A DNA stretch of 64,000 nucleotides from Elymus sibiricus (GCA_039707655.1 CM077668.1:68589086-68653085), one strand, 5' to 3'; numbered from the stretch's first letter, positions 33,241-46,140 are shown. Notes: generated by a model not told the origin, from the sequence alone. A program made the numbers and translations.

Positions 33241-34982
33241 TGATGGAAATATGCCCTAGAGGCAATAATAAAGTTGTTATTATTTTATATTTCCTTGTTC
33301 ATGATAAAGGTTTATTATTCATGCTAGAATTGTATTGACCGGAAACTTAAATACATGTGTGAATACATAAACAAATACCGTGTCCCTAGTGAGCCTCTAC
33401 TAGACTAGCTCGTTGATAAAAGATGGTTAAGGTTTCCTAACCATAGACATGAGTTGTCATTTGATAACGGGATCACATCATTAGGAGAATGATGTGATGG
33501 ACAAGACCCATCCATTAGCTTAGCATATGATCGTTCTGTTTATTGCTACTGCTTTCTTGAATGTCAAATACATGTTCCTCAGACCATGAGATCATGCAAC
33601 TCCCGGATACCGGAGGAATACCTTGTGTGCTATCAAACGTCACAACGTAACTGGGTGATCATAAAGATGCTCTACAGGTATCTCTGAAGGTGTCCGTTTA
33701 GTTGGCATGGATCGAGACTGGGATTTGTCACTCCGTGTTTCGGAGAGGTATCTCTGGGATCTCTCGGTAATGCACATCATAAGAAGCTTGCAAGCAAAGT
33801 GACTAAGGAGTTAGTTACAGGATGATGTATTACGGAACAAGTAAAGAGACTTGCCGGTAACGAGATTGAACTAGGTATGGAGATACCGACGATCGAATCT
33901 CGGGCAAGTAACATACCGACGGACAAAGGGAATTACGTATGTTGTCATTACGGTTCGACCGATAAGATCTTCATGGAATATGTAGAAACCAATATGAGCA
34001 TCCAGGTTCCACTATTGGTTATTGACCGGAGAGGCGTCTCGGTCATGTCTACATCATTCCCAAACCCGTAGGGTCCGCACGCTTAATGTTCGTTGACGAT
34101 ATAGTGTTATATGAGTTATGTGAATTGGTAACCGAATGTTGTTCGGAGTCCCGGATGAGATCCCGGACGTCACGAGGAGTCTCGGAATGGTCGAGAGGTA
34201 AAGATTTATATATGGGAAGTCATATTTTGGGTTCCGGAAAAAGGTGCAGTTTTTTTCGGTATTGTACCGGGAAGCTTCCAGAAGGTTCCGGAGGATTCCG
34301 GAGGGGTCCTGAAGTCCACAAGTGGGTCCACCACGTCCCAAGGGCTGGCATGGGCTAAGGGGAGGCGCCCTGGCCTTATTGGGCCAGGCGCACCAAGTCC
34401 TCAAAAGCCCACGCAGCTAGGGAAGGAAAAAGTGAGAGTCCTAGTAGGAATATGATTGGACTTTGGAGTCCAAGTCCACGTGTGTACTATTCACGGTTAC
34501 TGTTCATGTGGCACTATTCCTTCTACTCCAAGCCCCTACCATATATAAATAGAGGAGAGGGGGCGCCCCAAAGAGGACACAACATTTTCTTAGCCGTGTG
34601 CGTCGCCCCCCTCCACAGTTCCGTCCCTCGGTCATATTTTCGCAGTGCTTGGGCGAAGCCCTGCAGAGATAGCATCACCATCACCGTCACCATCCCGTTG
34701 TGCTGCCGGAACTCATCCACTACCTCGCCGTCTTGCTGGATCAAGAAGTCGAGGACGTCACCGAGCTGAACGTGTGCTGAACGCGGAGGTGCTGTAGGTT
34801 CGGTGCTCGGTCGGTTGGATCGTGAAGTTGTTCGACGACATCAACCGCGTTGTTCTAACGCTTCCGCTTACGGTCTACGAGGGTACATAGACACACTCCC
34901 CCTCTCGTAGCTATGCATCTCCATGGATAGATCTTGCGTGTGCGTAGAATTTTTTTTGTTTTCCATGCAACGTTCCCCAACA
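33241..34982 (+). repeat. 3' LTR of the Angela-type element
   Basis: It is the same length as the 5' LTR and is preceded by the purine-rich tract AAGTGGGAGAC, the start point for plus-strand synthesis. Confidence 0.95.
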
Positions 34983-36122
34983 GTTCCATGCTATGAAATT
35001 ATTATTCGTGGATGTTTTTAATATCATTTCATACATTTTTATATCATTTTTGGGGACTAACCTATTAACTTAGTGCTATGTGCCAGTTCTTGTTTTCTGC
35101 CATGTTTTTGTTTTACAAAAAATCAATATCAGATAAAATCAAATCACCCTGAAACTTTGTGGAGATTTTTTTCTGGAGATATGGATCAACGTGAACTTGG
35201 AAGCCAAGGAAGAAGCTTCCAGAGGGCCCTACATGGCACCAGGGCGCGTCCCAGTGCCATGTGGGCCCCCTCTGCCTCCTTTTGCCCTACTTCTGCCTCA
35301 ATAAATTCAGAAGAATTCCAAAAACCCTAGGGGAGTAGACGAAATACTTTTTCCGCTACCGCAAGCCTCTGTTCTCGCGAGATCCCATCTGGAGGCCTTC
35401 TCCGGTACTCCGCTGGAGGGGGAACTCATCACGGAGGGGATCTACATCAACCTTGCCGCCTCTCCGATGATGCATGAGTAGTTCACCATAGACCTACGGG
35501 TCCGTAGGTAGTAGCTAGATGGCTCTCTCTCTCTCTTTGTGTTTCTCAATACAACGGTCTCCATGATCTTCATGGAGAACCATTCGATGTAATGACTTTG
35601 TGCGGTGTGTTTGTTGGGATCCGATGAATTGTGAGTTTATGAACAGATCTATCCTTGTTTTATTTGAGTTCTTCTCTGATCTCTTTTATGGATGATCTAG
35701 AATAGCCTTGTATTTCTTCTCTGAAGTTTTGGTTTGGTTTGGCCAACTAGATTGGATCTTCTTGCAATCGGGAGAGGTGCTCGGTAATGGGTTCAATCTT
35801 GCGGTGCTCAGTCCTAGTGACAGAAGGGGAGTCGACACGCATGTGTTGTTGCCATTAAGGATAACAAGTTGGGATGAATTCTTATTTGCGTTTATCTTGA
35901 CTACATCATGTCATCGTTCTTTATGCATTACTTCGTTCTCTTGAACTTAATACACTACATGCATGCTGGATAGCTGTCGATGTGTGAAGTAATAGTAGTA
36001 GATGCAGGCAGGAGTCGGACTACTTGATTTGGATGTGATGCCTATATCATGATCATTGCCTTGGATAGCATCATAATTAATTTCTTTTCTATCAATAGCC
36101 CAACAGTAATTTGTTTACCCAT

Positions 36123-36594
36123 TGTCGGTGTCAAAACCGGCAGATCTCGGGTAGGGGGTCCCGAGCTGTGAGTCTAAGGATCGATGGTAACAGGGGACAG
36201 TGGGACACAGCGTTTACCCAGGTTCGGGCCCTCTTAATGGAGGTAATACCCTACGTCCTGCTTAATTGTATTCAATGTAGATGATGATTACAAGAGTTGA
36301 TCTATCTCGAGATCGTAATGGCTAAACCCTAAGTGGTATGCCTGTTGTAGTTCTGATTCTCTCTACGGACTAAAACCTCCAGTTTATATACACACCGGAG
36401 GGGCCTAGGGTTGTACATAGTCAGTTATAGAGGAAGGAATAATCACAACTGGACATCTAATCTGCCATAGAACACATACGGGAGTCCCAACCGGACACGG
36501 GGGCAGCCTCTCGCTCTTGTCTTTATGGCCCAATAGTCCGGCCCATGTCAGGTAGGCCGGACACCCAAGGACCCCCTCATCCAGGACTCCCTCA
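36123..36594 (-). repeat. LTR of element C (3' LTR in its own orientation)
   Basis: 472 bp, beginning TGTCGGTGTCAAAACCGGCA on the plus strand and ending CAGGACTCCCTCA. It is highly similar to 45047-45518, with scattered substitutions. Confidence 0.93.
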
Positions 36595-37152
36595 GTAGCC
36601 CCAAAACCAGTCTTCAATGATGACGTATCCGGCGCATGAACTGTGTTCGGCATTGCAAGGCGGGTTCCCTCCTCCTCCAAATACTTTAACTAGCTTCCTA
36701 CACAAAAGGACTTGTATCCGGCTCCAAACTATTAGTACAACCCTTAGCCACGAAGGCCAAGCGTTCGAACGGGAATAGTATCTTTTACTGACAACTTTTC
36801 GGTGAAGCGACTCATCCCTTCATTTACACTTTGAATCGTTGTGCACCCTCATTTCGCGGTGCACAACCTCCATTAGCACGTCCCATCAAAACAGAGATCG
36901 TGCCCGCCCTTTACGGGATACTCATCAATGAAATTTGGGTAACCCAACCGTGCCCTACACCACGACTTCGTTGGGAACAGGCGAGGTTTACGGCGCAGGG
37001 GAGGGACGCTTGGTGTTTTTTACAGCCTATAAGAGGAGAAAGATAACCCCTTTTTCACCTCACGCTTCCATCTCGCCTCTGCTTTCCAATCTCACCAGAG
37101 CTCTAGCGCCCATAGCTTCAAGCTCCCCCTTCGCAGCCCCCACCAACAAGCC

Positions 37153-40100
37153 ATGGCCGGATCTGGCTCGAAGGGCAAATGGGAGGCCTCGATTGTCACT
37201 TCCAAAGACATCGAGGACCTCAAGCGCGCCGGATATCTATCTCCGGATATCGTGCACCGAGCTCCGTAGAGGAACCAGATCGTCCCCACACCAAATCCTA
37301 GGGAGCGGGTCGTATTCATCCCCCACTTCCTCCGCGGGCTCGGATTTCCTCTTCACCCCTTCCTTCGGGGCCTCATGTTCTTCTACGGGCTGGATTTCCA
37401 TGATCTAGCCCCAAACTCAATCCTTCACATCTCGGCTTTCATAGTCGTGTGTGAAGCTCTGCTCCGGATCCCCCCACACTTCGGCTTGTGGCTCAAGACC
37501 TTCAACCTGAAGCCGAAGGTGGTCGACGGCCAGTAGGCAGACTGCGGCGGAGCCATGGTGAGCAAGCTCGCCAACGCCGTTTGGCCAAAGGGGGTGTTCA
37601 TCGATACGGTCAAGGTCTGGCAGCAGGAGTGGTTCTACATGACTGAGCCGCACAATGCCAACTGGGCAGCAGCTCCTGCTTTCAGATCCGGACCCCCTAT
37701 GAGGCTCACCTCCTAGAACGAGAAGGGCCTCGAATGGGGGCCTCAATCCGAGGTGAAGGTGCTCCAGAAGTGCCTCTCCAACATAGCGGATTGCAACACC
37801 GCCCTCACAAACGTGGTCCGGGTGATGCTCTTCCACCGCCTTCTCCCCTGCCAGCTTCGGGCCTCCCCCATGTGGGAGTTCGATCCTGAAGACCATAGGA
37901 CCCTACAGCACTTCCACGGCACCACTCACGAGAACATCTGGAAGCTGTTGTTCAAGTCTCAAAAGGAATGGCCGAAGGAGACCGAATACATCGGGCTCGA
38001 CGTCTCCCATCCGGCGACGGAGGTGAGCACACCTTCCTCCGAACACAGATCCGAATAGTTTTTTAATATGCGGGAATATCTAACCTCAGTCTTCCTTTTA
38101 ATCACAGGGCTGGACGGCGAAGGCAGTGTGGATCAATAGTCTGGCTCTGCTGCTTGAGAATCCCGTGACCCCCCAGCTATCCAAGATGCTGGTACCGGCG
38201 CCCTATAAGGCGCCTGAGAAGAAGGCCAAGAAGAAGACTGAGGAGGCACGAGGCGGCCTCCGCTCAAAGGGTCCTCCGGAGACGAAGTCCGGAGAGACCG
38301 AAATCCCCTCCGCCCATGACGGGGACGAGGGGGAAGAAAAGGAAGAAGAAGAAGGGGAGGGGAGCGATTCCCCTCGCCAAAAAAAGAGAGCAGCCCCTGA
38401 GGACATCGAGGAGGCTGCTCCGAAGAGGCCGAAGCTGATCCTTTCGGACAGCTCAGACCCCGGATCCGAAGTCGTTCCCAAGCGGAAGTCCAGGGCCAAG
38501 CCCCTGGCCACATCGTAAGTCTTCGGATACCTCTTATTAGTTTCAGCTCATGCGCTTTGTTCAGAAAATCATTTTGCTATCTTTATCATAGTCCTCCGCG
38601 CATAGTTCCCGCCGCGCCACTGTCAGAGGGAAGCTCTCTGCCAGCCGAAATGGCAGAGAGCGACACACCGCCGCGAGCCCCCGCACCTACCGCTATGGAG
38701 GACGCCGAAGTGTCGTCCCGAAGGACACCTTCTGGCCAAGAAGGGACGGGCGAGGCCGACAAGGGTACGGTCGAGGTGAATACCTCGGCCACTGAAGGTC
38801 AGGGGGAGAAATCCCCTATGGCACATGAAGGAGAGGAGCCCAGTCAGTCCGGGCCCCCGCCGGATACCGTTCCGGAGTCGAACAGGACCCCGAAACCAAC
38901 CCCTCAGCCCCCTGCTAAGGAGGGGGATAGGGCACCGACTCCAGCGCTGGTCACCACCGATCCGGTGACATCTAGGACGCCAGATGCCCTGGAGGAAGCA
39001 TTGCAAGGTGCTTCCATTGTGGAAGAACACCGTGCCCTGATGGGTATGGTGATGGAGAAGATTCGGTCCGCAAACAGCGGGCTGAACGACACCTTTAATA
39101 GCCTGCTGATGGGCTTCGAGGTAGGCAATGTAATATTCTTAATAAATTTTTGTTTTACTAGAAGAAGGAATAGGCCTATCTTTATGCACAGTAGCCCCCG
39201 AGGCTCTATCTGGTTTGAAAAGAACCGGACAGAGGATCGACATAGTCTTCGGGAGTTTAACTTATTATTGTGTCATGACAGGCTTCCATGCTGGCTGCGG
39301 CTTCAAATGCCGCGGAGATTTCTGAATTGAATCGGAAACTCCATGTTGCGGACGAGGAAATCGACCGTGTCAACAAGCGGTTTGAGGAGACGCAAGGTAT
39401 GCGGATTTTGTTATTTGGACAGTTCGGATTGATAATAGTCCGAGGTGAATTTGACTCATGCTATGTGTGCATGTGGCAACAATTGGCGCGGCTGAGGTTG
39501 AGGCCCTCAGGAACGCCCTCGCCAAGGCCAAGAAGGAGGCTACAGCGAGCAAGGCAGCCGCTGACAAAGCAGCTACCGAACTAGAGGCCGAACAGACTGC
39601 CCGGCGTCATCACGAGGCGTGGGTATCCGAAGTCAAGCAAGAGCTCAAGGAGGCCATCACGAAGTGTGAGGCCCTGGAGCAAAAAACTTCAGCTCAATCT
39701 TCGGACCTCGCCAAGATCAACAAGAACGCCGAAGAGGCGCGGAGCGAGTCCCGGAGTGCTCGAGAGGAGATCCGCCAGGCGAAACTGATAGCGGCTGGTA
39801 AGCCTTTTTTATTGCAGAGTATCTTTGGAGGTTAGCGGTACGCATTCTCCAGGCGCATTTGCAGATCTCCCGAAGAGCGCCACCGATGCCGCGAAGTACT
39901 TCCGTGCTTAGGAGGGGGAAACAATGGAGAAGCTGTTCTGGTCACAGCTCCTGGCACCTGAACATCCTGCCCTCCTGAGCAACCAAATGAAGCAACTGAT
40001 GGAGCTGCACAGGGTAGCAGAACTGGCCATGAAAGACTTGTCTGTCCACCTGTGGCCAGCCGAGCCGATCCCCAGTAGCTACTTCGAGCTGGTGAAGCTA

Positions 40101-40337
40101 CTGCTTGATGCGCCTCCGTGGATTGAAGCTTTAAAGCGTTCAGTTTGCACAGAAGGTGCGTGGATGGCCTTCGCCAGGGTCAAGATGCAATGGCCAAAGA
40201 TGCAGGCCACCGAAGTGGCTACTGCTGCCCCACCCAAAGGGAAGGAGCACCGAAATCAGGAGAGGTACTTCGCTGAAGTCCTAGATGGAGCTCGGGCGAT
40301 CGAAGGCCAATGCTCCAAGGATGTATTGTTTGAATGA
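37153..40337 (+). pseudogene. Transposase_28 ('putative gypsy type transposon') gene, six exons, antisense in element C
   Basis: Exon 1 (37153-38021) begins MAGSGSKGKWEASIVTSKDI and includes VVFIPHFLRGLGFPLHPFLR and FGLWLKTFNLKPK, typical of the domain of unknown function listed as Transposase_28. Probable exons follow at 38108-38515 (acidic and Lys-rich), 38592-39120, 39282-39396, about 39487-39799 and 39863-40337. Most have GT donors and AG acceptors. Exons 4-5 form a heptad-rich coiled coil (ALAKAKKEATASKAAADKAA). TAG codons at 37267 and near 37535 and 37714, and one near 39910, break the frame. The function of these antisense genes in retrotransposons is not established; the 'transposase' label is historical. 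Exon limits are inferred by eye. Confidence 0.75.
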
Positions 40338-41751
40338 TTTATCATGGCGTGTAAAACTATGTCTTAAACCTTTTGGGTTATATATATATTATGTTTGCGC
40401 TTCTTACTTGTGTGACTTTTTTTTTATTTTGACTCCTTTGCGGCCGTTTGATACTTGAAAGTTACCAGTCGTCGGCTTCAGCGCCCTTGTAGATACTATA
40501 GGGGTGTTCCAAACTGCACATATCAACACTTATCCAACGTCTTGGTCCATGAAGGAGGTCTATGTGGATGGAGCCAGGCAATCGGACTATGTTGTTTTAT
40601 CACTTTCACTTAGCCATAGGAGCTTGACTGTGAGGCTAAGGACTAGCCCCTGGTGGGTGAGCGACTGGCCGAACTATGTGCCTTTTCCTCACGGCTGGGC
40701 GAAAACCAGCCCCTCGTATGACACGGGGTAATCGCCAACGATTCTTAGTATGACACTAAGTCACCGGATCGCAGACCGGCTCTCGCATATTATGACAGTC
40801 AGTTTTCGGCTTTCTCTACTGAGGTATTTGACCGGACTAGCCAGAAATACAATCGCAGTAGTTCTCCCTTTACCTACTTAGCCGAACGTGTGGAACATAA
40901 GATGGTAAACACAAGAGCCGGGCAACCCAACTATTGACCAAAGACATAATTCGGAGCCGATGCATATAATGCAATATCCGGGATGCCGAAGACACCTGGA
41001 GCGGTGTTCGAACTTTGAATGTACAGGGCGGTTACAGCCCTCGGTTTACATAGCCGGTGTAAGACAAGCACTAGTGTGTCTTTGGCGTTTGAAAAAATAA
41101 CGACAACGCAGGGAAAGTGCGGACCGAACAGGTCGAAGATTACATTGTTAACTTCTGCCTTTGTACTCCTTACATGACGTCGAGCCGTTCGATGCAAAAT
41201 TTGCCAAAACTATCCTAGTAAGTTCATGTATTTGAATTTTTATACAAGGGAAAGGTTTATACAGAGCCAATAGTATCGTTCGACGCCCTTGTAATGCCCT
41301 GTTGCACGTCTGCGCCTTTGCTCCTTGGAGGGGAAGACATCCTTGAAGGTTGTGAGTCCGGCGATTGGGTACTGCGAAGAGGAATCTGAGAAAGAGAATC
41401 GCCATGTAGCTTTATGCCGAATAGGTTCTTTATGTAACCTGTGGTGGTTTGAAAATCCAATGGTCTACGCAGGGTCAAACCGTGCTATGGACCTTGTAGT
41501 AAGGTTGCCTCCGTTGCTGCCCAAGGTAGCTTAAGTGCGTAGTTGTGTACGCGAGGTACATATTTTGCTTGTTTGGTGGGCGTGCTTCGGAGGCAAAATT
41601 GCTATTCTAGCTGGGGTTCCAATGAGCCCCCGCATTGTAATGCGGATCGGAGCCGCTTGCCTGTGACCCGGACCTTGATGGCCGATCAGTTGTTCGGCTT
41701 AAGGAAGCCGCACTATACTTCGGCTGCCAGAGCCGCAGTGTGCTCCTCAGT
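40338..41751. other. Non-coding interior of element C
   Basis: This lies between the end of the antisense gene and the protease. I looked on the minus strand, where RT, RNase H and integrase would normally follow protease, and saw only short frames without RT motifs. An AT-rich 3' end for the plus-strand gene lies near 40380-40430. Confidence 0.65.
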
Positions 41752-44700
41752 TCAGAGGGAGCGTTTCGTATTGCCGTTAACTGTAATGACACCTGTGGGT
41801 CCAGGCATTTTGAGCTTCATATATGCATAGTGCAGGACTGCGTTAAAGCGGGCGAAGGCAGTTCGTCCTAGCAGTGCGTGATAGCCACTGCAGAAAGGGA
41901 CGATATCAAAGATTAAATCCTCGCTTCGAAAGTTGTCTGGAGAGCCGAATACTACCTCCTGGGTTATTGTGCCAGTACAGCGGGCTTCCACTCCTGGGAT
42001 TACCCCTTTAAAGGTGGTGTTACTGGGCTTGATCCTTGACGGATCGATGCCCATTTTCCGAACAGTATCCTCATAAATTAAGTTGAGGCTACTGCCTCCG
42101 TCCATGAGGATTCTCGTGAGATGATACCCATCGACAATGGGGTCAAGGACCAGGGCCGCCGAACCTCCATGACGGATACTGGTATGTGGTCCCTTCGGTC
42201 GAAGGTGATCGGACAGGCCGACCAGGGGTTGAATTTTGGGGCTACAGGCTCTATGGCGTAGACATCCCTTAGTGCGCGTTTGCGCTCCCTCTTAGGTATG
42301 TGGGTGACGTAAATCATGTTCACCGTCTTCACCTCAAGGGGGAATTTCTTTTTCCCTCCAGTGTTCGGGCGGCGGGGCTCTTCATCGTCCTCGCTCTGGG
42401 GTCCCTTGCCCTTGTCTTCGGCATTTATTTTGCCAGCCTGTTTGAAGACCCAACAGTTACGGTTGGTGTGATTAGTAGGCTTGTCAGGGGTGCCGTGGAT
42501 CTGGCAAGGCCTCTCTAGTATTTTGTCTAGTGCCGAGGGACCATCCTTATTGCCCTTGAATGGCTTCTTCCGCTGACCGGATATGGAATTGCTAAATCCG
42601 GCGTTGACTGCCGTGTCATCTCCTTCTCCACTATTGTTTCGGCGCTTGTTCTTGTTGCGCCGTGGCTTCCCGTTTCCATCCCAACCTCTGAGGTACTGGG
42701 GTCGGCCGTGCTGTTGCTTCTACTAGCCAACCAGCTGTCTTCTCCCGCGCAAAAGCGGGTCATTAGTGCGGTGAGGGCTGACATTGTCCTCGGCTTTTCT
42801 TGTCCGAGCTGTCGGGTGAGCCACTCATCACGGATGCTATGTTTGAATGCGGCTAAGGCCTCGGCATCCGAACAGTTGACTATTTGGTTCTTTTTAGTTA
42901 AGAACCTGTTCCAGAATTGGCGAGCTGACTCTCCAGGCTGCTGGACTACGTGACTCAAATCGTCCGCATCCGGTGGTCGGACGTAAGTGCCCTGAATGTT
43001 AGCCCGGAAAGCGTCCTCAAGGTCCTCCCAGCTCCCAATAGAGTTTTCTGGGAGGCTGTTCAACCAGTGCCTTGCTGGTCCTTTCAGTTTTAATGGTAAA
43101 TACTTAATGGCGTGGAGATCGTCTCCTCGAGCCATGTGGATATGGAGAAGGAAGTCTTCGATCCATACCGCCGGATCCGTAGTCCTGTCATACTGTTCGA
43201 TGTTTATGGGTTTAAACCCTTCCGAAAACTGATGCCGCATTACCTCATCGGTAAAACACATTGGGTGTGCGGCGCCCCTGTACCGAGCTACGTCGCGACG
43301 GAGTTCAGATGACATTTGAGTTCGGTGTTGATCCCGAACCAGGTCGTCTCTATCGCGCCAGGCCTGATGGCCGTTGTCTCGGGCGGGGGCATGTCCTTTT
43401 GATACGTAGATGGACCTGGTCTGGCCGGCTCTATTGGCAAGGTCCTAACGCAGGTCATACTTATAGCCCAGCATTGCTGTCTCCTTGCCTTTACGGCGAG
43501 GGGGAGTGGGCTGATGTTCGGCATTTGTCAGCTGTTCTGTCCCGTCCACGAGGCGGGCGATCGGGCTGATCAGCCAGGTTATATCTCGATGGTATTGGCT
43601 CTAAGGCCTCGTCATCGAATTGAGGCAGCAGCTTACGTTAGGGGTAACTCTTAGTCTGGCGTTCATAGCCGTACCCTTCTTCAGCCGCTAGGACTTTAGT
43701 CCATCTGTCGTTGAGCGTGTCCTGCTCGGCCTTGATCTGCTGCTGTTTCTTTTTAAGGCTCCGGGCGGTGGCGATGAGCTGTCGCTTGAAGCGTTCCTGC
43801 TCTAGCGGTTCCTCGGGGACGATAAAGTCGTCTTCGCCGAGGCTGACGTCCTCCTCGGAGAGGGGTAGATAGTTACTATCTTCGGAGTCATTGTTACCTG
43901 TGGGGTCTTTGGGATCGAACTGGTCTTCCTGCTCTTCTGGCTCATGCTGTTCGTGCTCGGGAGTGGAGGGTTCATTGAAATCATCCATGTTTTCCGGGGT
44001 GTCTTCTTCCCCGGTGCCAGTGTTACTTTCCCTTCCCCGGTGTGATCGAGGCCGTCACCGTTGGCGTCGGCGTTTTGGTGGGTCGTCGACGGGCTTATCT
44101 TCATTTTGTTCTGGAGTGTCGTCGTCCTTCTTCTTAGGTGTGTCCACCAAGTATACATCGTATGTGGAGGTGGCTGTCCAGCGCCCTGTAGTGGGCGGGT
44201 TTTGGCCAGGTTCTGCTTCGACATCTTCGTCCATGTCGTCGATGTCTTCGGAAGCGTAATCTAGCATGTCGGTTAAGTCTTCGATAGTGTCTATCAAGTG
44301 GGTGGTGGGCGGGGCGCAAAATTCCCCGAGCCCGGCCTCCTGATCGGGCCAGGTGCACACTGGAGGTCGAACCTCGGTGATGGCAAGAGATCGAATTCGG
44401 TCCAGTGCATCGTTCAACAGCGAGAGTTGGATGGTTGCACGGGGATCCGGATCGCACTCCGGGTTGATTACCGAAACGAGTTCGGCAGATGCTAACTCCG
44501 TGAGACCGGATGTTGGAGTCAAACTCCTATCCGGTAGTGGGTCCGACTCATCGATGGTGAGTTCGGCCTGGATTGGGTCCGGGCCTGCAGACAGTAGGAT
44601 TTTGCCCGAGCCTAGGATTTGAGGCGTGACAGGCGCAATGGGCCCGGCGGAGTCTGACTCTCCATCTTCGGACGATGTGATCGGCTCCGAACTCAAATCC

Positions 44701-45020
44701 AGAGACGCAGGGTGGGTTGACCCCTAGATGGGGCCGGACGGTGAGTCCAGAGGCTCCTCTCCGAGATTGTGGGGTGCGCTGGGTGAGGCCACGAACCCCT
44801 CGAAGACGAGGTCGCCTCGGACGTCGGCGACGTAATCCAAGCTTCCAAACCTGATTCGACGACCAGGGGCGAAGCTGTCGACCTGGTCCAGATGACCGAT
44901 CGAATTGGCACGCAAGATGAAGCCGCCGAACATGAAGAGTTGGCCGGGGACGAAAGTCTCCCCGGAGACGATGCCATTGTCGATAACAAGGCGGGCCATC
45001 GATCCTCTAGGCGACCGCAC
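41752..45020 (-). pseudogene. Element C gag-protease polyprotein, broken
   Basis: From the 5' side, MARLVIDNGIVSGETFVPGQ opens an N-terminal region (44999 or 45020 start). An acidic region follows (DMLDYASEDIDDMDEDVEAE) with a basic end (PPKRRRQR). The gag core is at 43315-42527: FSEGFKPINIEQYDRTTDPA, WLNSLPENSIGSWEDLEDAF and PGESARQFWNRFLTKKNQI. The protease motif is at 42105-41752: MDGGSSLNLIYEDTVRKMGI with YHALLGRTAFARF. Stops at 44724 and 44055 lie in one frame, and frameshifts separate gag core and protease. Gag packages element RNA; protease would release it. No RT follows. Confidence 0.85.
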
Positions 45021-45046
45021 AGTGGAACTCTCAATGAAAGCACCAA

Positions 45047-45518
45047 TGTCAGTGTCAAAACCGGCAGATCTCGGGTAGGGGGTCCCGAGCTGTGAGTCTA
45101 AGGATCGATGGTAACAGGGGACAATGGGGCACAGCGTTTACCCAGGTTCGGGCCCTCTTAATGGAGGTAATACCCTACGTCCTGCTTGATTGTATTCAAT
45201 GTAGATGATGATTACAAGAGTTGATCTACCTCGAGATCGTAATGGCTAAACCCTAAGTGGTATGCCTATTGTAGTTCTGATTCTCTCTATGGACTAAACC
45301 CTCCAGTTTATATACACACCAGAGAGGCCTAGGGTTGTACATAGTCGGTTACAGAGGAAGGAATAATCACAACCAGACATCTAATCTACCATAGAACACA
45401 TACGGGAGTCCCAACCGGACACAGGGGCAGCCTCTCGCTCTTGTCTTTATGGCCCAATAGTCTGGCCCATGTCAGGTAGGCCGGACACCCAAGGACCCCC
45501 TAATCCAGGACTCCCTCA
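45047..45518 (-). repeat. LTR of element C (5' LTR in its own orientation)
   Basis: 472 bp, partner of 36123-36594. It ends CAGGACTCCCTCA on the plus strand, followed by the CCCAT duplication. Confidence 0.93.
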
Positions 45519-45916
45519 CCCATCGTATGCTATTTTCTTGAGAAATGCCTCTAGTGAACTCTACGGCCCCCGGGTCTATTTTTATCATAAGATCTATCTT
45601 GTTTTATTATACAAAAATACCAAAAATATTTGTTGCATATTTTTATCTTTTATTTATTTATCAATCTATCAATCTATCATATACCTTTAATCTTATTACT
45701 TAGCCATCGAGAGATTGACAACCTCTTGCTTGCGTTGGGTGCGAAGGTCTGCGTTTTGTGTGCAGGTGCTGTTTACGTGGTGTTGCTTGGTTCTCCTACT
45801 GGATTGATAACCTTGGTTTCATAACTGAGGGAAATACTTACTCCATTGTGCTGCATCATCCTCTCCTCTTCGGGGATAAAAATCCAACGCAGTCTACAAG
45901 TAGCAGGAAGAATTTC

Positions 45917-45934
45917 TGGCGCCGTTACCGGGGA
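45917..45934 (+). other. Element B primer-binding site, Asp-tRNA type
   Basis: TGGCGCCGTTACCGGGGA lies 11 bases after the 5' LTR end at 45905. It matches the Asp-tRNA complement with one change (A for G at position 11), the same primer class as in the left Athila-type element. Confidence 0.88.
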
Positions 45935-46140
45935 GACATCATCAACATTACCAAGTACCTACACTCTCAACTCTTACCTTTGCATTTACTTTATTTTCCA
46001 TTTGCCTCTCGTTTTCCTCTCCCCCACTTCTAAAAAAAATTCACAAAAATATTTGCCTTCTCTTTTGCCACTTTTATTTGCCTCTTTTCCTTCGCCGTTT
46101 TCTCTTTGCCCTTTTGCTTGTCCATTTTTGTTCAATCATT

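Larger units (their letters stand above)
26246..34982 (+). mobile_element. Angela/BARE-1/WIS-type Ty1/copia retrotransposon, full length
   Basis: Two LTRs of 1,742 bp (26246-27987 and 33241-34982) enclose a Met-tRNA-type primer site, gag, protease, integrase, RT and RNase H in copia order. GTTCC at 26241-26245 and 34983-34987 is the target duplication. Removing the element rejoins the element B LTR exactly (TTTTTGCTT-GTTCC-ATGCTATG, as in the intact copy near 53760). A frameshift and a nonsense codon break pol. Confidence 0.97.
36123..45518 (-). mobile_element. Element C: gypsy-type element with gag-protease and an antisense gene, no RT
   Basis: It is flanked by CCCAT at 36118-36122 and 45519-45523. 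Two LTRs of 472 bp (36123-36594 and 45047-45518) have TG...CA ends when read on the minus strand (TGAGGGAGTCCTGGA...ACACTGACA). On the minus strand the purine-rich TTTTGGGGCTAC precedes the LTR at 36594, and TTGGTGCTTTCATTGAGAG follows the LTR at 45046, consistent with minus orientation. Gag and protease are on the minus strand, while a spliced gene runs on the plus strand. No RT, RNase H or integrase could be found, so mobility must have depended on a partner. It is inserted in the 5' LTR of element B. Confidence 0.9.

Noticed and set aside
37092..37896. Minus-strand frames opposite the Transposase_28 gene
   Set aside because: They have no recognisable domain and lie across exon 1 of the plus-strand gene.
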